64,000 bases of DNA. It comes from Marivita sp. GX14005. Lineage in GTDB: Bacteria; Pseudomonadota; Alphaproteobacteria; Rhodobacterales; Rhodobacteraceae. Positions within the stretch are counted from its first letter, which is position 1. Each line of letters opens with the position of its first letter. The DNA is taken from assembly GCF_023370775.1 (NCBI RefSeq), contig NZ_JAMCCQ010000002.1, positions 1 through 64,000 of the forward strand, given 5' to 3'. This document shows, piece by piece, positions 35,859 through 42,559 of this stretch. The position numbers and the translations under genes are program-made. The notes beneath the pieces are model-generated. The model saw only the letters and a program-made list of their open reading frames with translations, was not told the origin of the DNA and did not search any database.

Positions 35859-37301
35859 GTGCGACCCTTCCTCACCTCACACGATACCGCTGAGCAATTC
35901 CTGGTTTACATGTTGCGGCCCGGCTCAGAGCCGCTCGGCGGCACCGTGCCGATCAAGAACCGGAAGGATGTGATCAGACGTTTCGAACGGCTCCGGCCGC
36001 CCGGCGACATGTCCAGCCCATTTCGGCATATCACCCTGTCGTTGCCTGAGGAATACATCGCCGACAAGCAAATCTGGCTCGAGATCGCTCAGACGGCAAT
36101 CAAGGCGCTCGGCCTGGATCCTATGCGCATGCCCTGGATTGCCGTGCGCCATACAGACAGCAATTGCGATCACATCCATATCGGCATATGTCTTTGTGAT
36201 TTCACCGGGCGCATTCATCGCATCTCGTCGCCCGAAGCCCGCTGTGAAAAGGCACACGCTTATTTGTGCGACATGCTCGGATTACCGGCCCCCGGCTACT
36301 TCGACCCCACCGCACCGCCACGCCTGGATCCGGTTACTCCGGAACGCCGGCTGACATCCGAACAGGCGCGGTTACTGCACACGGATTTGCAACATGTATT
36401 CCGGCATTCTCAGCCGGAGAGCCTGCCGGAACTTGATCGGGCTCTTTCATCACGCCCGGGAGAATTTCGAGCCGAGATAACGCCCAACAAATCCGGCCGA
36501 CCCTCATTCGCATTTACGAACCCGGAGAGCACGATAAGGGGCGGTGAACTCGGAAAGGCCTGGTGGCCGAAGTTCTTGAACGCCCGCCTCTCTTTCGCGC
36601 GCGCGCTCCGACGTCTTCGTCACAACCTCGGCCTGGATCATCTAACCCAGATTCTCACACAGCCACACATGGAGAAGCTCCTTGAAAACCTCATCAAAGT
36701 CACAGACCAAGCTCGAATTGCCAGAAGATTTGCAGATAATCTACGAGCTGATCAAGATTACGGACGCGAACGTCGTGGCTCTGCATTCCTTGCTGAACCT
36801 GTTGGATCGCCCGGACGATCAACAACAGACGCTTGGGGAACGGCTAGCCACCCTGATGCAACACCTGACGGATTCGCAGATTCAGTATCAGGAACAGCTG
36901 ATAGCGATGACTTCGGAAATGGCGGCACTGCGGGACGACCTGAAAGCGGCAATCGGGACCCAGAAAGAAGATCGGCGGAGACAGGAAAAGAAACTGGATC
37001 GCGTCTTGTCGCTCCTGAACCTGCCCATGGATTGACGATGGGCGCGCTCATTGCACGAGCTTGCGAAGCGGCCAGACGGGGCACACCGGGGTGGCGCATA
37101 AGACCGCTCGTGAAATCGAGGGGAGTCGCCGTGGCCTTTCATGATCGTAGCGCAGCACTTGCCGGCGTGGGCGGCGCGGAAATCGTGAAGGCAGGCGCTG
37201 CGGCCGAGATGTTTTCGAACGAATACAACGCCATCTTCAAAGACAATGAGGCTGGTGAACCCGCCTTGGATGAGGAGGCAAAACTTGGGCTGGGGGCCTG
37301 A
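35859..37301 (+). CDS. Relaxase / mobilization nuclease
   Basis: The 480-residue protein has the three-histidine relaxase motif HTDSNCDHIHI (H98, H105, H107), with a likely catalytic Tyr17 in FLVYML. These residues bind a metal and nick one strand at oriT for transfer. The N-terminal 200 residues form the relaxase domain; the rest is low-complexity, rich in G, S, D and R, then a helical end. The start is GTG 35859, three bases after the MobC-like stop. The low-complexity part coincides with a second gene in another frame (36682-37035). No coupling protein or type IV secretion genes are in the island, so a helper plasmid would be needed. Confidence 0.85.
   Translation: MRPFLTSHDTAEQFLVYMLRPGSEPLGGTVPIKNRKDVIRRFERLRPPGDMSSPFRHITLSLPEEYIADKQIWLEIAQTAIKALGLDPMRMPWIAVRHTDSNCDHIHIGICLCDFTGRIHRISSPEARCEKAHAYLCDMLGLPAPGYFDPTAPPRLDPVTPERRLTSEQARLLHTDLQHVFRHSQPESLPELDRALSSRPGEFRAEITPNKSGRPSFAFTNPESTIRGGELGKAWWPKFLNARLSFARALRRLRHNLGLDHLTQILTQPHMEKLLENLIKVTDQARIARRFADNLRADQDYGRERRGSAFLAEPVGSPGRSTTDAWGTASHPDATPDGFADSVSGTADSDDFGNGGTAGRPESGNRDPERRSAETGKETGSRLVAPEPAHGLTMGALIARACEAARRGTPGWRIRPLVKSRGVAVAFHDRSAALAGVGGAEIVKAGAAAEMFSNEYNAIFKDNEAGEPALDEEAKLGLGA
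36682..37035 (+). CDS. Nested mobilization-type protein overlapping the relaxase gene
   Basis: This 117-residue frame lies wholly inside the relaxase gene, shifted by one base. It begins at TTG with GGAGAAG seven bases upstream. The protein is strongly helical and coiled-coil-like (ELPEDLQIIYELIKITDANV, LTDSQIQYQEQLIAMTSEMA, EDRRRQEKKLDRVLSLLNL), whereas the relaxase frame here is disordered. In ColE1-type plasmids mbeB and mbeD lie inside the relaxase gene mbeA in the same manner, and MbeB/MobB stabilise the relaxosome. A similar function is inferred from layout; I do not recognise sequence identity. Confidence 0.6.
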   Translation: MKTSSKSQTKLELPEDLQIIYELIKITDANVVALHSLLNLLDRPDDQQQTLGERLATLMQHLTDSQIQYQEQLIAMTSEMAALRDDLKAAIGTQKEDRRRQEKKLDRVLSLLNLPMD

Positions 37302-37332
37302 TGGTTCACAACCTTGGGAATTCATAACGGAC

Positions 37333-37358
37333 GCTCCGCCAAGTTGCCTTGGCGGAGC
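37333..37358. terminator. Strong hairpin between convergent genes
   Basis: GCTCCGCCAAG pairs with CTTGGCGGAGC around a short loop, 11 bp in all. It lies 30 bases after the relaxase stop and 27 before the stop of the convergent gene. Neither side has a T-run, so it may be an mRNA 3'-end hairpin rather than a classic terminator. Confidence 0.5.
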
Positions 37359-37384
37359 CCTTGGTCCTCGATCGAATCATCGGT

Positions 37385-38758
37385 TTACTGAAGAACAAAT
37401 ATGATTGGCGTTCTGTTTTCTGCACCTTCAACAGCGAACAGCGCGATCTCGCGCTTGATCGGATTGACTCCCCTGGTGTTTTCCAACGGATCGTAGAACG
37501 GTTCGCCCTCCCGGGTTTCGCCCGCACCCGCAACGTAGGCCGCCACGCCACCCGAGTCCTCATACTGGGCCGCAGCGCCATTCTTCAATGCGATCGGATC
37601 GTAGCCGAGCTTCGCGGTGAAACCATTGAAGGCTCCTGCGGCTTCGGCACCGACGAGACTTTCAACCGCGGCTTCGGTTGACGCCGCGCGGTCGAGTTCG
37701 ATCACACCGTAAGCGCGAGTCAGAACATGTCCGCCCTCAGTCGGCGAAAATTCGAGCACCGCGCAGCGATCATTCTTTTCCGGCGTATAGCAAGCCAGAC
37801 CTGGCCCTGTGCCCTTGATGTCGACGGAGTAAAAGCTGTTCATGCCGGCGAGAACGCTGCTCCCGCTGAACCCGGTCGTTTTTCGCCACGGGCCATCGAC
37901 CTGCTGGAGAAAGACGCGGAACGTCCGACCCGCTTCGTGCTCGGCATCGGTCACGATAGCACCTTCGTCTACCCTGAAGGCAACCTTCTTGCCGCTATCC
38001 AGATACGCGAAATCATCGCTGGCCGCATATGGGTAAGACTGTATCAGCATGCCCTTTGCGTCGGCCCAGGACGTGCCAAGCTCGGGAATTCCTGCCTTCT
38101 CGATAATGGTGGCCCTCGCATCGGCAACCATACTTGTCGCGGCATCGGGCGAAAGCGCAGCGTCTTCGACCGCGGTAAATTCGCCCAAGGGCAGGCCGTC
38201 CGGTGCGAAGTAGGCGACTTTCGTGATGAACGCATTGTAAGCGTTGGGCCGCGTTTCGGACTTCCGGAAATTGGTCATCGTGACCTCGGCCGCGATCTGG
38301 CCCTGGCTCGTTCGCGCACGAATCTCTTTGCCCTGTTCGATAGTGGCCGGGAAGATGTTGTAGTCATCCCAATTGCGGAAGAACAGCTTGTTGAAGCCAA
38401 GCCGCATGTGCATGTTCTGCGCGAAAAGGTTCACAGGAAACCCGCCGTTTTCAGAGCTGTAATCGCCGAACTTTGCTCCGAATGCGACTTTGACCTCGGT
38501 TTCTGGCACATCGAACTCTGCCTGCTCTTCCTTCAGCCGCGCAATGACGTTCTTCAGCACCTCCGCACGGGTAAATTCACTTGCGGCAAGATATTCAGGA
38601 TCTTTTTTCGCCAACGCTTCAAAGTCAGGCTGTGCCCCCTCAACCGCTTGGAAGAATTTACCCCACCACCTCTGGTCGGGGTTTTCATAGGTTTCCGAAA
38701 AACTTGGAGAACCAAGGATGAGCGCAAGGCCGGTTGCCAATGCGAATCTTGTAATCAT
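37385..38758 (-). CDS. Uncharacterised secreted protein of 457 aa
   Basis: The protein has a clean Sec signal peptide (ITRFALATGLALILGSPSFS) and a mature part of about 435 residues with no further membrane helix. I do not recognise a family. Segments such as VNLFAQNMHMRLGFNKLFFRNWDDYNIFP and DQRWWGKFFQAVEGAQPDF look structured, with mixed alpha and beta. It is presumably periplasmic. ATG 38758 is chosen because it begins the signal peptide; the open frame runs 28 residues further. It sits in the island with two other envelope-directed unknown proteins on the same strand. Confidence 0.75.
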   Translation of the reverse strand: MITRFALATGLALILGSPSFSETYENPDQRWWGKFFQAVEGAQPDFEALAKKDPEYLAASEFTRAEVLKNVIARLKEEQAEFDVPETEVKVAFGAKFGDYSSENGGFPVNLFAQNMHMRLGFNKLFFRNWDDYNIFPATIEQGKEIRARTSQGQIAAEVTMTNFRKSETRPNAYNAFITKVAYFAPDGLPLGEFTAVEDAALSPDAATSMVADARATIIEKAGIPELGTSWADAKGMLIQSYPYAASDDFAYLDSGKKVAFRVDEGAIVTDAEHEAGRTFRVFLQQVDGPWRKTTGFSGSSVLAGMNSFYSVDIKGTGPGLACYTPEKNDRCAVLEFSPTEGGHVLTRAYGVIELDRAASTEAAVESLVGAEAAGAFNGFTAKLGYDPIALKNGAAAQYEDSGGVAAYVAGAGETREGEPFYDPLENTRGVNPIKREIALFAVEGAENRTPIIFVLQ

Positions 38759-38864
38759 GCTGCGATCCTTTCGGTGTTTAGTGCGTGGGGAAAGACCGAT
38801 CAGCGCCGCAGAGGTGATGCATGCGCCGAGACGAAATTTCATTTCGACATTTTCTTGGCTGCGC

Positions 38865-39440
38865 TCAGTCGTCAGTCAAAAGCCTGAAGATCGAAATTGC
38901 GTGGTCTTGCTTGAGGTTGCGCGCCAGGGTGACGACCTTGGAGCCATAACGTGCCCGCACGCGAAAACGCCGCTTTGCGGAAGACCGCGAAATAGCAAGA
39001 TTCGCCCCGACCACGGCAGAAGTTGCGGCATGAGTCATTGCGCCCATTGCAGCGACCGAGGCTCCGGCTACGCCGGTTCCACCGACGATCAGCGAAGGTT
39101 GACCCACGATCTCAATGCTTTTGTCCATGGGGTTGTCGATTAGAATTTCGGAGATCCTGTCTTGCTCATACTCTACGCCGTTCTTGATGACGCCATTTGG
39201 CGTCAGCGTGAAGCTCTGCTTCTGGAACATGAGATAAATCAGGTAGCCCATTCCGATGAGCGCGATGATCGGGATAGGCCAGAGGAACGGCACAGGCAAG
39301 GTGAAGCCTAGGATAACCAGAAAGCCGATCGGAAAAACTACATAAGCGGCCCAGGAAATGCCATCTCCGCGGAATGTGACGAGCCGGTTCTCGCCGTCCG
39401 GCTCGATCTCGTAGCCTTGATTGAATTTTGCTTTCTTCAT
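38865..39440 (-). CDS. Uncharacterised membrane protein with two N-terminal helices
   Basis: The 191-residue protein has two close hydrophobic helices (WAAYVVFPIGFLVILGF and FLWPIPIIALIGMGYLIYLM), a beta-rich PH-like stretch (QSFTLTPNGVIKNGVEYEQDRISEILIDNP) and a glycine/alanine-rich segment. The layout recalls bacterial PH-domain membrane proteins, but I cannot confirm this. It lies between two secreted unknown proteins with gaps of about 100-140 bases. Confidence 0.7.
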   Translation of the reverse strand: MKKAKFNQGYEIEPDGENRLVTFRGDGISWAAYVVFPIGFLVILGFTLPVPFLWPIPIIALIGMGYLIYLMFQKQSFTLTPNGVIKNGVEYEQDRISEILIDNPMDKSIEIVGQPSLIVGGTGVAGASVAAMGAMTHAATSAVVGANLAISRSSAKRRFRVRARYGSKVVTLARNLKQDHAISIFRLLTDD

Positions 39441-39578
39441 GAAGCACTCCTATAGCGGAAGTTGTTTTTCATGCGCACTGCGCGGACGACTAAACCGCCT
39501 TACGAACGGCGTCGTCTGGTTGGTAATTGCTGGTGGCTATCGGTCTGGACCGGGCCGTTCCGGTTGATGTCGCCGCGT

Positions 39579-40157
39579 CTATTCCCGTCGGCATTCCAGC
39601 GTGTCGCCACTCGCCGGCGAGTGCCACAGCAAGCTTGATCCGGTGACGTTGAGAAGCGAAAAACGATATCCGTCCGCTAATGTGACGCCGAAATTGTTAT
39701 CGCCGAACGGCTCAATCGAACGGAAACCCGCACCGTTATACTTGTTGGCGTCGAGCGTGAAGCTCATGTGCTCGCAGTCCCACGACCCGTAAGGCATTGC
39801 CTGTGCGGTATCGCTGGTCCGAGTCGCACAGATCCGGGCATTTTCATTCACCCAACACGCACCATCGCGCTTCAGCTTACCCAGCGGATTGTGCGCACGA
39901 GGAATGCCTCCACCCCCGTTCCAGTGGGCGGAAGCGGTATTTGCCCCTTCGATGTAAACGTAGGCGAAAGAGTCGCCATCGGGCTGGGTGATCTGAAAGC
40001 TACCATCGTTCCCCGACAGAAACCGGAAATTGCATGGTCCGTCGATGTAGGATTGCCCTTCGACCTCAAGCACGCAGGCGACATCCGCTGCACCCGCGGA
40101 ATGCGAAATGGAAAGCGCCATCAAGGAAGCCACACACAAAGAAATCCTAGTAGACAT
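39579..40157 (-). CDS. Uncharacterised secreted protein of 192 aa with cysteines
   Basis: A signal peptide (ISLCVASLMALSISHSAGA) precedes a small mature protein with six cysteines, likely disulfide-bonded in the periplasm or outside: DVACVLEVEG, GPCNFRF, DGACWVNENARICATR, DCEHMSFTL and a final LECRRE. The segment GACWVNENARICA looks like a lysozyme-inhibitor or C-type-lysozyme-inhibitor-like motif, but the match is too short to name it. It is the leftward gene next to the regulator at 40317. Confidence 0.7.
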   Translation of the reverse strand: MSTRISLCVASLMALSISHSAGAADVACVLEVEGQSYIDGPCNFRFLSGNDGSFQITQPDGDSFAYVYIEGANTASAHWNGGGGIPRAHNPLGKLKRDGACWVNENARICATRTSDTAQAMPYGSWDCEHMSFTLDANKYNGAGFRSIEPFGDNNFGVTLADGYRFSLLNVTGSSLLWHSPASGDTLECRRE

Positions 40158-40263
40158 TACTCAATCCTCCTTAATCACAAGCCCACCCATCTAACGTCTA
40201 CGCGCATGATAAAGCTGGGATGTTCGACGCAATCCCGATCGGACAATAGTCCAAGCTAGGATT

Positions 40264-40298
40264 TTGTAGAGTATACTCCGTGGATATATGCTCTACAA
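40264..40298 (+). promoter_or_regulatory. Palindromic operator upstream of the XRE regulator (C-box-like)
   Basis: Perfect 8-bp arms TTGTAGAG (40264-40271) and CTCTACAA (40291-40298) surround a centre that is itself partly symmetric, TATACTCCGTGGATATA. CCGTGGAT recurs at 40300-40307. C-protein operators of restriction systems have this kind of layout with a TCCGTGGA-like centre, and lie directly before the regulator gene as here. It probably mediates autoregulation. Confidence 0.6.
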
Positions 40299-40316
40299 CC
40301 CGTGGATGTCTCGAAA

Positions 40317-40562
40317 ATGAATATTCGAGAGACATTCGCGCGAAATCTGCGCCAGGCACGTCGCGTCAAGGGCTTCTCACAGGAAGAACTCGCTGACAGA
40401 GCCGAGCTTGACCGGACCTACATCAGCGCCTTGGAGCGGTCTGTCTACAATGCCACGATCGAGGTTGTTGAGCGGCTTGCGACGGCGCTCGAGATTGAAC
40501 CGGCCGCCCTGCTTCAGCGTCAGAAAGATCAGGCGTCGAAATCCGACCAGCTGGGCCGATAG
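40317..40562 (+). CDS. XRE-family regulator resembling restriction controller (C) proteins
   Basis: The 81-residue protein is a single helix-turn-helix of the Cro/C1 type: RNLRQARRVKGFSQEELADRAELDRTYISALERSVYNATIEVVERLATALEIEPAALL. Size and the RTYIS-LER recognition helix match controller proteins of restriction-modification systems such as C.AhdI. The palindrome just upstream is the likely operator. ATG 40317 (MNIRETF) is chosen; a GTG at 40302 lies in the repeat. It could control the island's RM operon or the flanking genes. Confidence 0.8.
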   Translation: MNIRETFARNLRQARRVKGFSQEELADRAELDRTYISALERSVYNATIEVVERLATALEIEPAALLQRQKDQASKSDQLGR

Positions 40563-40572
40563 AGCAAAACGC

Positions 40573-40761
40573 TCATTCTCTGTCGAAGCTCTTCTCTTCT
40601 AGCCATTCCGCGAGACCGCGCCGGATCATCTCCGGCCGCGTCGGCAGGTCGTTCTCGCGCCGCCGTAGATCATCGATCGCATCGATCATCTTGCGCGGCA
40701 GGCGCAAGTTCACGGCTTCCGTATCAACGCGCGGTCTACCTTTTTTCGATTTTTCGCTCAT
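40573..40761 (-). CDS. Ribbon-helix-helix DNA-binding protein (CopG-like)
   Basis: The 62-residue protein has a basic N-terminus (SEKSKKGRPR), a beta strand (AVNLRLPRKM) and two helices (IDAIDDLRRRENDLPTRPEMIRRGLAEWL), the RHH fold used by CopG/ParD/MetJ-type repressors. No toxin gene follows in the same direction; the XRE gene is convergent, ending 10 bases away. The start codon lies in one arm of an ATGACACC/GGTGTCAT inverted repeat, a possible autoregulatory site that also overlaps the promoter of the rightward gene at 40878. Confidence 0.75.
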   Translation of the reverse strand: MSEKSKKGRPRVDTEAVNLRLPRKMIDAIDDLRRRENDLPTRPEMIRRGLAEWLEEKSFDRE

Positions 40762-40803
40762 GACACCGAATCTCCGTTTGACTTAATGGTTTTATGGTGT
40801 CAT
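40760..40803. promoter_or_regulatory. Divergent promoter/operator between RHH gene and rightward module
   Basis: On the plus strand TTGACT (40778-40783) and CATATT (40801-40806) are separated by 17 bases, a good promoter for the gene at 40878. ATGACACC at 40760-40767 and GGTGTCAT at 40796-40803 bracket it, and ATGGT occurs twice inside. The RHH protein is the likely ligand, linking it to control of the 40878-44629 module. Confidence 0.5.
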
Positions 40804-40877
40804 ATTGTGCGGACGGAAGCAAGGACTCCTACACCCCTGCGACCGTCCTAACCAAGTCGATCTGATAGGAGATCAAG

Positions 40878-41405
40878 ATGGCTACCCAAACCGTTATCAC
40901 GCCCCCGAGGGCGAATGAAGCCCCGCGCGAAACCCCTGCTTCCAGGACATTTCCCATGCTTCTCGCCGCGCTTCACGATTTCATCGCGGCAGAACGCGAT
41001 CTGGAAGAAATCAGCTACAACCAGGATCCGGCTTATAGTGCATGGATGCGCGATGCTGAGCTTGCGCATGAGCGCCTAACCGAGACCTTGCGCAGCTTTC
41101 ATGGGTTGGACGCGGAAGTTCGCGAGGACCAGCCCCTCAAGCGGATGGCGAAAGTGATCGATGAAATGCTGGGGCATGAGGAGCCCGGAGGCGCCCGCCG
41201 TTTGCACCTGGCCATGCAGGTGGCGTTCTTCACCCGTTTTCAAGCTTCGGGTATCGGCGCGACGGCAATGCACCGGAACGGACTCTTGGTTCAGGCCCGA
41301 CATCTCGTGACAGCAATGATCCAGTTGCCGCTCTTCGATAGCGCCTCTCTCGAGGAGGCTGCCAGCGAGCATGATGCGGAAACCGAAATGTGGGCCGCCT
41401 TCTAG
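40878..41405 (+). CDS. Uncharacterised helical protein of 175 aa
   Basis: I do not recognise this protein. After a Pro-rich disordered start (TVITPPRANEAPRETPASR) it is nearly all helical (LLAALHDFIAAERDLEEIS, SAWMRDAELAHERLTETLRSFHG, LKRMAKVIDEMLGHE, AMQVAFFTRFQASGI). No signal peptide or membrane helix is present, so it is cytoplasmic. It is the first gene of a rightward set with the GIY-YIG-like and AAA-M41 genes and has a good promoter upstream. TAGGAGATC seven bases before the ATG supports the start. Confidence 0.75.
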   Translation: MATQTVITPPRANEAPRETPASRTFPMLLAALHDFIAAERDLEEISYNQDPAYSAWMRDAELAHERLTETLRSFHGLDAEVREDQPLKRMAKVIDEMLGHEEPGGARRLHLAMQVAFFTRFQASGIGATAMHRNGLLVQARHLVTAMIQLPLFDSASLEEAASEHDAETEMWAAF

Positions 41406-41549
41406 CGCTGACTTTTTCTGGCAGTTTCTCTTCCGGCCTACGCGGGAAGAGAAGCACCATCCGCTCATCATTCCACAAAGAATTTCAGTCTCTTAGCGCC
41501 GCGATCAATGACGCGTGTGCCAAGAGTCAACCTCACCGGAGGAACTTCT

Positions 41550-42482
41550 ATGACTCAAACCCTTATGATCGCCGGCAGCCCTGTTCCTGTCTTTCCCGGG
41601 GAAATCCTGCCGCACTGGATCGAAGCCGCACGTGCAAAAGGCTACGAACTTGTTGCTAGAATCTCCGACCGCCTCCATGTCGCACTTCGCTGTTCCCAGT
41701 GCGGCGCATTGATCAGGGTTCGCATCTATACGTTGATGTCCGCACATCCGCTGTGCCCGGCTTGCGTTCAGGCTGGCTGGATCACGACGGCGCAGGCCGC
41801 AGGTCTGACATATCTCGGTCGTTGCAGTGAGGATCGGCACTATGCGATCTATCGCGCGCAGTGCGGCCATCTGGTCCGTCGGCAGTTTGAACTCGTTGAG
41901 CGGTCTGCGGCTGGAAAGACGCGCATCCGTTGCGAGGTTTGCCATAACGATTACGAAAAACAGGAAGCGGCAAAAGAAGGCTGGACGCTGCTCGGTTCTG
42001 ACCCGGAAGGCAACATAAGTTACCGCAGTTACCAGCATGATGCATGCGGGCATATCCAGCGTCTTGCGAGAGCCAACATTCAGACCGGCCGGGTGTCCTG
42101 CGGATCCTGCGGCGACCAGTGGCCCGCCGCACCGAGCCATCTTTATGCAATGCGGTTCGTTTTGCCAAACAGCCATGAGTTGGTCAAATTGGGTTACTCG
42201 AACAACCCGCACAGCCGCTTGCACCATCAGTTAATCAAGGACCCGGACCTGCCCTGCGCCATCCTGCGCACCGTCCCCGTGGCGTCGGGACAGGTGGCCA
42301 TCCAGACCGAAAAGGCTCTGCATCGGAAACTCCGCCGTGAGCATCCCGAAGCCGTTGTCGATCCGAAAATTTATAGGGATGCACTCCGTGTGAAGTCCGA
42401 GATCTACGACGCCGATCTGACACCCATGATCGTCGCCGAGCTGGACAAGATCGCCGCGCGAAACTCACCGACCGTCTCCTAA
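41550..42482 (+). CDS. GIY-YIG-like (T5orf172/MUG113) protein with repeated Cys pairs
   Basis: The 310-residue protein has two parts. Residues 40-190 hold three zinc-ribbon-like units: CSQC (48-51) with CPAC (69-72), CGH (105) with CEVC (128-131), and CGH (166) with CGSC (184-187). Residues 197-280 look like a T5orf172/GIY-YIG nuclease domain: HLYAMRF, then VKLGYSNNPHSRL, then IQTEKALHRKLR with the likely catalytic Glu. The Cys units probably bind DNA and direct the nuclease. Homing and defence proteins share this layout. ATG 41550 has GGAGG at good spacing; 14 in-frame codons upstream are not needed. Confidence 0.75.
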   Translation: MTQTLMIAGSPVPVFPGEILPHWIEAARAKGYELVARISDRLHVALRCSQCGALIRVRIYTLMSAHPLCPACVQAGWITTAQAAGLTYLGRCSEDRHYAIYRAQCGHLVRRQFELVERSAAGKTRIRCEVCHNDYEKQEAAKEGWTLLGSDPEGNISYRSYQHDACGHIQRLARANIQTGRVSCGSCGDQWPAAPSHLYAMRFVLPNSHELVKLGYSNNPHSRLHHQLIKDPDLPCAILRTVPVASGQVAIQTEKALHRKLRREHPEAVVDPKIYRDALRVKSEIYDADLTPMIVAELDKIAARNSPTVS

Positions 42483-42505
42483 CCTCGATCGATCGCACAT
42501 CTCTT

Positions 42506-42528
42506 TCCCTCCGGCCAAGCCGGAGGGA
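42506..42528 (+). terminator. Hairpin between the GIY-YIG-like and AAA-M41 genes
   Basis: TCCCTCCGGC and GCCGGAGGGA form a perfect 10-bp stem with a three-base loop. No T-run follows, so it may protect the upstream mRNA or partly stop transcription before the protease gene 32 bases on. Confidence 0.5.
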
Positions 42529-42559
42529 GCGCCCCCTAGCTTATACGGAGTATCCGCCC

